Source: Bacteriovoracaceae bacterium UBA6200 | Lineage (GTDB): Bacteria > Bdellovibrionota > Bacteriovoracia > Bacteriovoracales > Bacteriovoracaceae | Length of the DNA: 64,000 nt | Assembly (NCBI GenBank): GCA_002422605.1 | Contig: DISW01000004.1 | Span: forward strand, 47,900-111,899 | Direction of reading: 5' to 3' | Shown here: positions 32,054-41,012 of the stretch, piece by piece | Layout: each line of letters begins with the position of its first letter | How positions within the stretch are numbered: the stretch's first letter is position 1 | Notes under the pieces: generated by a model | What the model was told of the DNA's origin: nothing | Seen by the model: the letters and a program-made list of their open reading frames with translations, nothing else | Database searches by the model: none | Made by a program: the position numbers and the translations under genes

Positions 32054-34603
32054 TTATTGCACCGATTTGATAATTTCCTGGTAGTCAGGGGTATCTATGT
32101 CAGATCCTTCTTCTAACGCGTTCTCATCCGGTCCGATGTCGACCTTGTTTAAGTTTTTATAGTGTTCAGCATCTGATAGATCATAAAGAGGACCGGCGAT
32201 CTGATTATCTAATTTCTTATTCAGGTCATCCGTCATCTTTTTGTTAGGATCCTTTTCATCCTCTGTGAACATATGTTTCATGCCCTGATTCCTTCTTTCC
32301 AAAATGTCCTTCGTATTCGCCGAAGCCGTTTTGGCATATGGAGAAAGAATCTTAGGAGTCATGAAAAAGAGCACGTTCACTTTCTCCACCTGTTTCGTTT
32401 TATTTTTGAACAACCAGCCCAGAACCGGAATATCTCCCAGAATAGGCACCTTGTTGTTTGTAACCAGCTCACGGTCACGAAGTAATCCGCCCATCGCAAT
32501 GGTGTCGCGGTCACGAACCATCACTTCAGTTACTGCAGAACGAGTCGTCGTCGGACGTCCACCGCTCTGAGAAGGGGATTCTTCACTCTTAAAGTCATCA
32601 ATTTTTTGATTGATCTTAAGTTTCACAAATCGGGTTACTTTATTGATTTGCGGAGTGATTTTTAATGAAAGCTTAGCTTCCTGCTGAGTGGTACTAAAGG
32701 CCTGGACTCCGCCGGTTGCAATTGTTGAGTTACTTACTGGAACAGTATCACCAACCTCAAATGTCGCTTCAGTGTTATCTAAGGCAAGAATTTGAGGAGT
32801 CGCAAGGACGTTAGTGCTTGAGTGAGTAGCAATCGCCTTAATGAGGGCGTTAACAGCGTTTACTTTGGTTGTTGTTGTTCCTGCGGCAGTAGTCGTAGTT
32901 ACTGTACGAGTAGGACCGAATCCCAGACCTGCGATAAAACCGCCCAGAGACTGAGGAACACCTGAAGTCAGAAGTCCCAGTAAACCTGAAGACGCTGAAT
33001 CTTTCGTTGTGAACCCTGTTCGCTGAACGTTTCCTTGCCCATAAGCACCTACGTACTCAACTCCGAAACCCTGGTTCTTAGTAACGTTAGCTTCTAAAAT
33101 CAAGCCTTCAACATAAACCTGGTCACGAGGAATATCAAGCCTTCCAATCACATCTTTAAGAGTGAGCCAATCGGTCGGTGAAGCGGTTACTACCAGAGCA
33201 TTATTATTTTTATCCGATGTAATCTTTACTTCGGCCGAGAAAATCGGGTTTTCTCCGCCTCCAGAGAACGAAGTAAAGCGGCTCGCACCACCGGTACTGC
33301 CTCCTGTCGGAGCATTACCAGAAACAATACTAGAGAGAGTTTTAGAAAGTTCTTCCGAATCGCCGTAGTTTAAATAATAAACGTGAACGCGGTTAGAGCC
33401 TGATGAAATAAGTTTTACATCCAGTTTATTGATAAGTTCTCTTAACTGTTTGGCACCTTCAGCGTTTGCCATGGCGATAATAGAGTTCGTTCTTGGTTCA
33501 GCAATAATTCGGGAAATCACACTGGTTGATTCTGTTCCGCCGCCAGTTGATCCGGTAAAGCGGGGAGTTGAAGTTCCTGTTCTGCCTGTCGCTCCTGATG
33601 CACCAGAGCCGCCTTTAAGAATATTATCCAGAAGCTTTGCAATCTCCTGGGCCGAAGAATTTTTCACTTGGACAATTTGAAGCGCTTCTTCATGTCCTGT
33701 GACATCAAGGAACTTAACCATTTTGGCCAGACGATTAATGTTTGAGCCTGTGTCAGCAATGATAATGGTGTTGGTCTGTTTAATATCAATGATTCGTCCA
33801 TAACGACTCATGAATGGGCGGAAGTTACGGGCAATTTCCGCAGCTGAAACGTGCTTAAGAGAAATAACTCTCATGACATAGTTTTCTGTGTCAGGAGTAT
33901 AGTTGCCGGTATAAATCTTAGTAGGAGTATAACGGATATCCCGAGCGTTAATCACTTTATAAAACGCACCCGTTTTGATGAGAGAGTATCCCGCCATATT
34001 GAGTGCCGCCAAGTAAGCCTTCCAGGCATCTCCAACCGTAATAGGAGTAGGAGCGATGATGGAAACTTTACCCTTAACGTCTTTATCAAGAATAAGATTA
34101 ATCCCGGTCAGCTTTTGCATGTGTTTTGTAATTTCCATGATGTCGGTATCAGGGAAGTCAAAACTCTCAACAATTTCAGGTCCGAAAGCTGTTTCAGGAT
34201 TTAAATTAACATATTTACTATTTTTCGGTTGTGCCTGAAGGGCCTTGGAAGGACGATTTCCGAAAGCTTGATCATTGGCATCTTCATCCTCATCTGGTTC
34301 AAAAGCTGCGTCTGCATTAAGTGGCTCTTCAGCATTGTCATTCAGATCCTCTTCATCATTGAAGTTTTCTGCTGCTTTTAAAGCCGCAGCTGCATCTTCA
34401 GCAGACATGGATTCAATGTCAGATGTGCTTGCCCCAGGAGTAGCTGCATCAGGGGATGGAGGGGTTCCGTTTCCAGTGTTCGTATTGAAGCGAGTTTGCG
34501 AACGGTATTTATTAAATTGTGCCTGTGCTTCATAACTCCCTAGTAAGAGAGAAACAAAGAGCAGTGAACTCATGAAATGTTTCTTTTGACGTCTTGTCTT
34601 CAT
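32054..34603 (-). CDS. gspD: Type II secretion outer membrane secretin D
   Basis: The outer membrane channel. A signal peptide (1-28, ending YEAQA) is followed by a disordered acidic, Ala/Asp-rich stretch (about 30-115), then N0-N3 domains (about 130-500) with GspD hallmarks SFDFPDTDIMEITKHM and TNTIIIADT, and the secretin core (about 520-780) with VEVMVRDRDTIAMGGLLRD. Between N2 and N3 is a Gly/Ser/Thr-rich insertion (about residues 330-360). No S-domain tail for a pilotin is recognised. The total of 849 residues is longer than the usual 650-700 because of the N-terminal insertion. Confidence 0.94.
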   Translation of the reverse strand: MKTRRQKKHFMSSLLFVSLLLGSYEAQAQFNKYRSQTRFNTNTGNGTPPSPDAATPGASTSDIESMSAEDAAAALKAAENFNDEEDLNDNAEEPLNADAAFEPDEDEDANDQAFGNRPSKALQAQPKNSKYVNLNPETAFGPEIVESFDFPDTDIMEITKHMQKLTGINLILDKDVKGKVSIIAPTPITVGDAWKAYLAALNMAGYSLIKTGAFYKVINARDIRYTPTKIYTGNYTPDTENYVMRVISLKHVSAAEIARNFRPFMSRYGRIIDIKQTNTIIIADTGSNINRLAKMVKFLDVTGHEEALQIVQVKNSSAQEIAKLLDNILKGGSGASGATGRTGTSTPRFTGSTGGGTESTSVISRIIAEPRTNSIIAMANAEGAKQLRELINKLDVKLISSGSNRVHVYYLNYGDSEELSKTLSSIVSGNAPTGGSTGGASRFTSFSGGGENPIFSAEVKITSDKNNNALVVTASPTDWLTLKDVIGRLDIPRDQVYVEGLILEANVTKNQGFGVEYVGAYGQGNVQRTGFTTKDSASSGLLGLLTSGVPQSLGGFIAGLGFGPTRTVTTTTAAGTTTTKVNAVNALIKAIATHSSTNVLATPQILALDNTEATFEVGDTVPVSNSTIATGGVQAFSTTQQEAKLSLKITPQINKVTRFVKLKINQKIDDFKSEESPSQSGGRPTTTRSAVTEVMVRDRDTIAMGGLLRDRELVTNNKVPILGDIPVLGWLFKNKTKQVEKVNVLFFMTPKILSPYAKTASANTKDILERRNQGMKHMFTEDEKDPNKKMTDDLNKKLDNQIAGPLYDLSDAEHYKNLNKVDIGPDENALEEGSDIDTPDYQEIIKSVQ

Positions 34604-34615
34604 TTCCGCTCGTCC

Positions 34616-35932
34616 TTATTTCTTAATGGAATACTCTTGAACAGAGGTTGCACCTTCCCGCTTGATACCGAGCTGAAGATTATCCAGGTTTTTAATGCGT
34701 CCAAAGAGGGACATTACTTCGTTTAAGTCATTAATAGGTTTACCGTTGATTGAAGTGATGATGTCCTGATCTTGTAATCCAAGATAAGGAAAAATCCCTT
34801 CAGGATCCATTTCTGTCATTTTGAATGAGAGGGAACCATCAGGATTCTGAATCTTAATCGCCCGCGCCTGAGTAAGAATTGACGCCAGGTCTTTTATTTT
34901 TTCATCGAGAAGAGCTTTAGAAATCGTAAATTTATTACCAACATTTTCAATCCCTGAGATTTTCTTATTGGCCACATATTGGCGGCTTTGTGCTGGAGTC
35001 ATAACGGAAATAGGTGAGCGAGCTTCTTTGGCCTTATCAGAGGCAATGCTTTCACAAATCCCACTCTCTAAATTTCTCACAAGAATTTCAAGGCGAGTGA
35101 TTTTAAAAATTTTGGCCAGATTATCAATCGATTCACCTTCACGAAGTTCTTTTAAGTCTCTATCTCCGCGAACCTGAACTGATGCCAGAGACTTCACAGC
35201 ATCTTGAAGCACGATAGTGTTAACCAGCTTGATCGGAAGTGAACTCTGCTGTTGGGCCTTCTCACATTTGGTGTCTGCAACTTTTTTCTTGGCGCCGAGA
35301 CCCGTATTGGTTCTGAAGATGTTGATACTTCTGACTTGAGAAAGTGTACCAGCATTAAAATCATCGCTTAAATCAAGAGTTACCCGATAGTCCCGTGCTG
35401 AATCGAGGGCCGGCCCTCCTCTTACCATGAGGGCCGAAACTTTTCCTAGAGAATAGGTTACTGAAGCAACGATCGCTACCAGTGCTACCTGATGAATTGT
35501 TTCTCTGGCTTCACGTGAAAGAAATTTCTCAATATTTTGACTAAGACTAGGAGAGAGCAAGAGGCTTGCTTTATCTTTGCTACCTTCTTTAGCGCCAGGT
35601 ATTGTCCAGGCCCGTGCCTTGCTTCCGGCCAATTTCGCTTTGAAGCGGCTTAATGAATCAGAAAACTTATCTTTCCATGTAGGGGATAAATCTTCTTGAT
35701 AAGGTATTGGTGTTTCACCAGTTAAGTCAGAATCTGATAACTCTTTTTTACTTTTAGATGATCGCAAACGAGAGAAAGCTTCAGAGAATTTTTCTTTCAT
35801 CGAAGGCTTGGATTCAGGTAAGGTTGTTTCGCCCGCTTGATCTTCATCAGAAATATCATCCTGATCAGATAAGTCCTTCATCTTCTGACGGTTCAGTTTG
35901 TTTTTTAGGAAGTCTTTGATTTTATTTATCAT
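34616..35932 (-). CDS. gspC: Type II secretion system protein C, with long cytoplasmic region
   Basis: GspC links the inner membrane platform to the secretin. The membrane helix is near residues 143-165 and the C-terminal 90 residues are a PDZ domain (LGLQDQDIITSINGKPIND). Unusually the cytoplasmic region before the helix is about 140 residues with two imperfect copies of about 40 residues (around 22-62 and 64-105) that share LSD-x-D, GET and KEKFSEAFSRL/KDKFSDSLSRF. The periplasmic part (about 200-330) contains a HR-like domain and a LysM-like stretch, EGESIDNLAKIFKITRLEIL. A TTG one codon upstream (35935) is a possible start, but ATG 35932 is preferred. It heads the operon. Confidence 0.86.
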   Translation of the reverse strand: MINKIKDFLKNKLNRQKMKDLSDQDDISDEDQAGETTLPESKPSMKEKFSEAFSRLRSSKSKKELSDSDLTGETPIPYQEDLSPTWKDKFSDSLSRFKAKLAGSKARAWTIPGAKEGSKDKASLLLSPSLSQNIEKFLSREARETIHQVALVAIVASVTYSLGKVSALMVRGGPALDSARDYRVTLDLSDDFNAGTLSQVRSINIFRTNTGLGAKKKVADTKCEKAQQQSSLPIKLVNTIVLQDAVKSLASVQVRGDRDLKELREGESIDNLAKIFKITRLEILVRNLESGICESIASDKAKEARSPISVMTPAQSRQYVANKKISGIENVGNKFTISKALLDEKIKDLASILTQARAIKIQNPDGSLSFKMTEMDPEGIFPYLGLQDQDIITSINGKPINDLNEVMSLFGRIKNLDNLQLGIKREGATSVQEYSIKK

Positions 35933-35943
35933 CAATTTATTGT

Positions 35944-35957
35944 CATCAAAATTGATG
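35944..35957 (-). promoter_or_regulatory. Palindrome upstream of gspC
   Basis: CATCAAAATTGATG is a perfect 14-base palindrome 12-25 bases before the gspC ATG. No clear Shine-Dalgarno is visible in the same interval, so a protein bound here, or the RNA dyad itself, would cover the translation start of the first T2SS gene. This is a candidate operator only. Confidence 0.35.
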
Positions 35958-36077
35958 TTATGTGCAAGCTCTCTTCTTTATGAATTAAACTGTAGTGCTA
36001 AAGTTGGTTATGTAGTCGATCGTTTTAATCAGAGATCTTGCGTTTATCTTTATAAAAAAGGCTAGAACTTCTGTACT

Positions 36078-36107
36078 TTGAAATGAACCGGCCTTTATAA
36101 TTATATA
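36078..36107 (+). promoter_or_regulatory. Candidate promoter of the acyl-CoA dehydrogenase gene
   Basis: TTGAAA (36078-36083) precedes TATATA (36102-36107) by 18 bases. A second TATAAT lies at 36096-36101. The start codon is about 28 bases downstream. Confidence 0.45.
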
Positions 36108-36134
36108 TTATTTGTCACTGTCTAAAGAGGCCTT

Positions 36135-37910
36135 ATGTCAGCAACTGAAAAACAAAAAGAAATCGAATCCATTGTAAAAGGTATGTTCTACGGAGAGGTT
36201 CAGGAAGAAGAAGTTTTTCCTTTTCCTAATCTGGATGAAAATCAGGTTGAAATGGCCAAGGCGATGGTCGATGCCATCGATAAATTTGCCAAAGATAATA
36301 TTGATTCCCCTAAATTTGATCACGACTCTAAAATTCCACAAGATGTTCTTGATGGACTTGCTGCTTTAGGGCTTTGCGGACTTGCCGTAGGTGAGGAGTA
36401 TGGAGGCCTAGGACTTGATACTACTCTTTACGCTCGTGTTTTCTCGCAAATAGCTGGTCATGATGGAGCTGTTGCTACTACTCTGGGCGCTCACCAATCG
36501 ATTGGTTTTAAGGCCCTTTTGAATGAAGGAAACGAAGAACAGAAAAAACATTGGCTTCCAAAGCTTGCCAGCGGGGAAGTTTATGCGGCATTTTGTTTAA
36601 CTGAGCCGGGTTCTGGTTCAGATGCTTATTCAATTAAGACTAAGGCCACCAAAAACAATGATGGCACTTACACCATTAATGGCCAAAAGCTTTGGATCAC
36701 GAATGCCGGGCATGCAGGCTTCTATTCAGTATTTGCTAAAACAGATCATGAGGACAGTAAAGGTGAGAAAGTAGAAAAGATCACCTGCTTTATCGTGGAA
36801 AAAGGCATGGAAGGAGTCTCTTTTGGTGAAAAAGAAGACAAAATGGGAATTCGCGCCTCTGAAACCCGAGCGGTTTACTTTGATAATGTTAAAGTACCGG
36901 CCACCAATATTATAGGTGAGCCAGGCAAGGGCTTTAAAATAGCCATGAACGTTCTCAACACTGGAAGACTTTCATTAGGATCAGGCGCTGTTGGCGGGAT
37001 GAAGAATATTTTAAGTCTTGCTACTGCCCAGGCCAAAACCAGAAAACAATTTGGCGATTCGATTATCAATTTCGGATTGATCCAAGAAAAAATTGCCACC
37101 ATGGCAGCCAATATCTACGCCTCAGAAAGTATGGTTTATATGACGACTGGAAAAATCACTCAAGGAATGAGTGAATTCTCCCATGAGTCGGCCATCTGTA
37201 AGGTTTATTGTTCTGAAAAACTTTGGGATACCATCGATAAAGCGACTCAAATTGCTGCCGGTAACGCTTATATGCGTGAATATCCTTATGAAAGAATCAT
37301 GCGTGATTGCCGTATTAACCTTATTTTTGAAGGAACGAATGAAATTCTCCGAATTTTCACTGCGCTTTCCGGCATTAAGGCCCCATCGGATGATTTGAAA
37401 GAACTTGGAAAAATCGCTGATGTTTCCAAGGCGCTTAAGGATCCTATTAAATCAGTAGGTGTTTTAACTGATTTTGCTAAGAAAAGAATTTCAAAAAAGT
37501 TTGGCTCTAAAACTCTTACGAAAGTTCATCCGAATCTTGAAAAACAAGGTCATCATTTCGTTTCAGCTTTAAAAGATTTTGCCATTGCTGTTGAGAACAC
37601 TATCATTAAGTATGGCAAGAACATCATCGGTAACGAACTCGTTCAGATGAGAATCGCCAATATGTCAATTGAACTCTACGCTCAGCTTTGTGTCCTTTCT
37701 CGTACGACATCAATCTTGAATAGAAGTGATGTTTCAGACAAAGATAAAGAATATGTTACTCTTATGACTGAACTTATTTGTCGTGATAGTCGTCAGGCCT
37801 TCACTAAGAATTATAAGCGTCTGAATTCCAGTTACGATAAACTCATTCCTAAATTGTCCGATGCTGTAGCAGAAAGAGACGGATTTGGATTTGATATCAT
37901 TGACTTCTAA
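36135..37910 (+). CDS. Acyl-CoA dehydrogenase (long/very-long-chain type)
   Basis: This FAD enzyme oxidises acyl-CoA to trans-2-enoyl-CoA in fatty-acid beta-oxidation. Family blocks visible in order are LCGLAVGEEYGGLGLD (about 75), FCLTEPGSGSDAYSI (about 155), KLWITNAGHAG (about 190), GIRASETRAVYFDNVKVP (about 238) and the catalytic Glu in IFEGTNEI (about 398). The 591-residue length includes about 170 C-terminal residues beyond the catalytic domain, as in VLCAD/ACAD9-like enzymes. Signal peptide absent, so it is cytosolic. The next gene begins inside its last 26 bases. Confidence 0.94.
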   Translation: MSATEKQKEIESIVKGMFYGEVQEEEVFPFPNLDENQVEMAKAMVDAIDKFAKDNIDSPKFDHDSKIPQDVLDGLAALGLCGLAVGEEYGGLGLDTTLYARVFSQIAGHDGAVATTLGAHQSIGFKALLNEGNEEQKKHWLPKLASGEVYAAFCLTEPGSGSDAYSIKTKATKNNDGTYTINGQKLWITNAGHAGFYSVFAKTDHEDSKGEKVEKITCFIVEKGMEGVSFGEKEDKMGIRASETRAVYFDNVKVPATNIIGEPGKGFKIAMNVLNTGRLSLGSGAVGGMKNILSLATAQAKTRKQFGDSIINFGLIQEKIATMAANIYASESMVYMTTGKITQGMSEFSHESAICKVYCSEKLWDTIDKATQIAAGNAYMREYPYERIMRDCRINLIFEGTNEILRIFTALSGIKAPSDDLKELGKIADVSKALKDPIKSVGVLTDFAKKRISKKFGSKTLTKVHPNLEKQGHHFVSALKDFAIAVENTIIKYGKNIIGNELVQMRIANMSIELYAQLCVLSRTTSILNRSDVSDKDKEYVTLMTELICRDSRQAFTKNYKRLNSSYDKLIPKLSDAVAERDGFGFDIIDF

Positions 37911-39720
37911 TTTCACCAGAAGGAGTGCCTCTGGCCTCCTTCTGGCGCTTTTATTGAGTTGTTCATCTACCTCTAAAAAGAGCAGTGATGAGGAATCAAT
38001 AAAGCTTGCTGAAGAACTCGAATCTCTTTCAAAAAACATTCAAACAATTAATGTAGGGCCCACTTTGAAAAACGGTGGGTCTTACATTGATAAAACGAAT
38101 GATTATGGGCTCCGCGGCCTTTATGCTGTAACTTTCAACGCTGTTGATTTTAATTTCGATGGGCACACGGATCTGGCGATATTGCCGACCTATTATTCTC
38201 GCCCTAAATTCTATTTGTGGAATCAGAAAGAGAATAAATTCCTTCCCTGGTCACATGATCCTCTGCCGGTAGATTTTAAGGCAAGCTACCTTCTCATTTA
38301 TGACATGAACAAAGATCGAATTCCTGATCTCATTGCAGGAGTCTTAAATCAGCGCAGTGAAGTCAGTCAAATCCCGCTTAAAATTTATTATGGTCAGATG
38401 CGGGAAGGAAAACTCACTTTTGAGGAAGCCACGGAAGCGATTAATCTTCCGATAGAACCCACTTCTTCGGTCTCCGTAATTGATTATGATCTGGATGGGT
38501 GGCCCGATATTTTTATTTCTAATTGGTATGAAAATAAAGATAATCAGTATCTACCGGTTGCCGATCGCTTACTCCGAAATAATAAAGGGAAGTTTGAGGA
38601 AGTTACTCATCTCCTTCGTGGAGAAGCGGATAAAACTTCCGATCAATTGTATCCACCCAATGCCAAGCCTTCCTATGGCTCTTCAACTTGTGACATAGAT
38701 CAAAACGGTTTCCCGGATATCATGACAGTTTCTTCCTCGGGCCATAAAAATAAATTATGGATGAACAACCGAGGATCAGGAACAGGCGAGAGGTACTTCG
38801 AAGATATTGGAGTCATCTCAAATTATTCTTCTGATCCTGACGGCAGCCTGATCCCCACCGGGGGCGGGCGGTCTTTTTTCAGTGCCTGCACTGATTATAA
38901 TGATGATGGCATGATGGATATTTTCTTGGGCGAGCTCTCCCACGCCTATGACAATGAGTCTGTTGATCGTTCAAGTGTTTTGACAGGATCGAAGGAAATC
39001 TATCCTCCTTATTTTTTAAGAACTGAATATGTGAGCGATGCTAATAGTGAATCATGGAACCAGGGCGATCGGAGAGGCGTTTGGGTTGATTACAACGTAG
39101 ATGGAAGAGTTGATATTGTGGTGGATAATTCAGGATTTCCTCCTTATTCAAGATTAGTCCTCTTTGAACAAGATGAGACCCGCTCCTTTATCAATGTGGC
39201 CTCACAATTAGGAATAGATGTTGTTAATCCTACAGGCACGATTGTCTTGGATGTTAATAAAGACGGTAAACCGGATTTTTTAACTTCTCAGAATAATATT
39301 CGTAAGGCAGAAATACCTCCACGCTTGTACTTATTTGAAAACCAACTGGATATAAAAGGCCGCAAGAGTGTAAAAATTAACCTTCATGGAATCAAATCCA
39401 ATACCTCAGGACTAGGTGCCATGGTGATGCTTTATACGGAAGTTAAGGGAAAGAAAATTGTTCAGCGCCGTTGGGTAGAGTACTCCCAGGGAGGATTGCC
39501 TTCACAAAATGAAGCTGGAATTCTTTTTGGTTTAGAAGAAGGGGCAAAGCTAGTCGGTGTAAAAGTCCGGTGGCCATATGTTTTGAAAAAAGGTTTTACT
39601 TCAGGAGAAGTAATTGAAAAACTTTATCCGCTTAAGCACCCTAAATCTAATAACCATCTTGAAGTCACTCTTTGTGAGGATGGCAAAGTTCTAAACGGGA
39701 AGATGTCCTGTCAGTTCTAA
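37885..39720 (+). CDS. FG-GAP/VCBS-repeat lipoprotein with ASPIC/UnbV domain
   Basis: A predicted surface or periplasmic lipoprotein: the hydrophobic segment GLLLALLLSC (about residues 17-26) ends in a lipobox with Cys26. Residues 60-480 contain several FG-GAP-like beta-propeller repeats with Asp-rich calcium loops such as DFNFDGHTDLAI, DYDLDGWPDIFI, DYNDDGMMDIFLG and DVNKDGKPDFLT. The C-terminal segment NTSGLGAMVMLY to VRWP is the ASPIC/UnbV domain. The first codon is TTG at 37885, with TTG 37891 and TTG 37900 possible; no strong ribosome site is present, and it overlaps the dehydrogenase gene. Its function is not known; adhesion or carbohydrate binding are typical of the repeats. Confidence 0.85.
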   Translation: MDLISLTSNFTRRSASGLLLALLLSCSSTSKKSSDEESIKLAEELESLSKNIQTINVGPTLKNGGSYIDKTNDYGLRGLYAVTFNAVDFNFDGHTDLAILPTYYSRPKFYLWNQKENKFLPWSHDPLPVDFKASYLLIYDMNKDRIPDLIAGVLNQRSEVSQIPLKIYYGQMREGKLTFEEATEAINLPIEPTSSVSVIDYDLDGWPDIFISNWYENKDNQYLPVADRLLRNNKGKFEEVTHLLRGEADKTSDQLYPPNAKPSYGSSTCDIDQNGFPDIMTVSSSGHKNKLWMNNRGSGTGERYFEDIGVISNYSSDPDGSLIPTGGGRSFFSACTDYNDDGMMDIFLGELSHAYDNESVDRSSVLTGSKEIYPPYFLRTEYVSDANSESWNQGDRRGVWVDYNVDGRVDIVVDNSGFPPYSRLVLFEQDETRSFINVASQLGIDVVNPTGTIVLDVNKDGKPDFLTSQNNIRKAEIPPRLYLFENQLDIKGRKSVKINLHGIKSNTSGLGAMVMLYTEVKGKKIVQRRWVEYSQGGLPSQNEAGILFGLEEGAKLVGVKVRWPYVLKKGFTSGEVIEKLYPLKHPKSNNHLEVTLCEDGKVLNGKMSCQF

Positions 39721-40544
39721 CGCTTCTTAATTAAATCCACCAATTCTTTAATATGTTCCGGCATTGATTTAAAATTCAGGCTTGAAAGGTGAATCGTTTC
39801 CTTGTGGAGCCCTTTAAGATCGTAGGTCTTAAGCTGAGCTTCCGGAGGAACTGTATGATCCGGGATAATCGCAACACCTAAGCCTTTACGGACGAGCTTA
39901 ATGATAGTGGTAATGGAGTTAACAATAATAATTTTTGATGATTGTTTTTTGGAGAGTTTGAACAGGTGATCTTGATCTGAATAAACAATCCACGGGTACT
40001 CATGAACATTTTTTGGATTGATATCCGTTTTGCTGATAAGGACCATTTTCTCATCAAAAAGTTTAAGTGAACTTGCGATCTCACTTTGGATATTTTCTGT
40101 AGTAAAAATCAGATCATATTTCCCGCTATGAAGTTTTTCTCTTAGAAGATCAAGGGAGTTCACTTCGATTGAAAGCTGGTGCTGACTTTTTTTCGTGAAT
40201 TCCAGGATCAAATCTTGAAACCAGTTCTCTAAAAGACCGTGAAGGATTCCCACTTTGATGGTTTTATTCATATGCCCAAAAAAGATATCTTGCAGGCGAG
40301 ATTCAAAATGATGAAGCTCATCCAGAAGTGCCTGGCCCTTCTCTGTTAAAAGAACTCTTTTTGAGGAACGAATAATAAGCTGATCTCCCACAGATTCTTC
40401 CAGTAGTTTTATCTGGCGAGAAACGGCCGATTGAGCAATGTTGAGTTCCTGGGCGGCACGAGAAAAATTTAAATGCAAGGCCGTAACCATGAAGGCCTTG
40501 AGATAGCGATAGTCAGGTGAAATTTCTTTCATTTCTTTGCCCAA
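39717..40544 (-). CDS. LysR-family transcriptional regulator
   Basis: Residues 9-68 hold the winged helix-turn-helix, LKAFMVTALHLNFSRAAQELNIAQSAVSRQIKLLEESVG, followed by the linker helix and an effector-binding domain related to periplasmic binding proteins (about 90-275), with about 276 residues in all, slightly short of the usual 300. It regulates unknown targets. The stop shares CTAA with the convergent lipoprotein gene, and the start overlaps the upstream HesB-like gene by 16 bases, so the two are likely one unit. Effector not identifiable. Confidence 0.9.
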   Translation of the reverse strand: MGKEMKEISPDYRYLKAFMVTALHLNFSRAAQELNIAQSAVSRQIKLLEESVGDQLIIRSSKRVLLTEKGQALLDELHHFESRLQDIFFGHMNKTIKVGILHGLLENWFQDLILEFTKKSQHQLSIEVNSLDLLREKLHSGKYDLIFTTENIQSEIASSLKLFDEKMVLISKTDINPKNVHEYPWIVYSDQDHLFKLSKKQSSKIIIVNSITTIIKLVRKGLGVAIIPDHTVPPEAQLKTYDLKGLHKETIHLSSLNFKSMPEHIKELVDLIKKR

Positions 40545-40945
40545 GGAGGAAGTTTGGTTTCGTCCGTGAAGAATTTTCCACGATGCTGTCCATCAGCAGC
40601 ATTATTGAGCACGAATCCTTCTTCGTTATTAGAGGGATCTAATAAATAATCAAGAGTGGCTTCCTGAGTGTAGTAGGCCGTGAAAGGATCAATTAACACT
40701 TTTAAAGTGAAATTAATCAGCTGATATTCCTGAATAATCACCAGATCATCAGGATGAAGTTCAGAAAATCCGGTATCGTAGGTGAAGCCACCGCAGCCTT
40801 TACCGCCAATTTTTATTCGGAAATGAAGTCCTTCCAAGGTATAATCATTGTCTTGCATGAGCTGAATTTGGCGAACAGCACTATCGGTCACAAAAAGTTT
40901 AATATCTGAGGGGTGTAGAGTCTTTTCCATGACCCATTTTAACAA
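40529..40945 (-). CDS. HesB/IscA-family protein lacking the C-terminal Cys pair
   Basis: The fold resembles A-type iron-sulfur carriers (IscA, ErpA): a strand-rich core with the IKIGGKGCGGFTYD segment near residue 51, which holds the first conserved Cys, and a YLLDPSNNEEGFVLNN segment near residue 105. The C-terminal Cys-Gly-Cys of IscA is missing and replaced by a segment ending with QHRGKFF. Without it, classical cluster or iron binding is unlikely, so the protein is probably a structural homologue with another job. Its length (138) is slightly longer than IscA. It is co-transcribed with the LysR gene that overlaps its end. Confidence 0.72.
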   Translation of the reverse strand: MLKWVMEKTLHPSDIKLFVTDSAVRQIQLMQDNDYTLEGLHFRIKIGGKGCGGFTYDTGFSELHPDDLVIIQEYQLINFTLKVLIDPFTAYYTQEATLDYLLDPSNNEEGFVLNNAADGQHRGKFFTDETKLPPWAKK

Positions 40946-41012
40946 TTTTTTTGAATATTGTCTTTAGACGTCTCAAAACTTATTCTATGCCAAAAACCTT
41001 AAAGGATTACAT

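Noticed and set aside
33429..33680. Frames antisense to gspD, several of 60-117 residues
   Set aside because: All are opposite the secretin gene and Ser/Pro-rich; they are shadows of the Gly/Ser-rich coding sequence.
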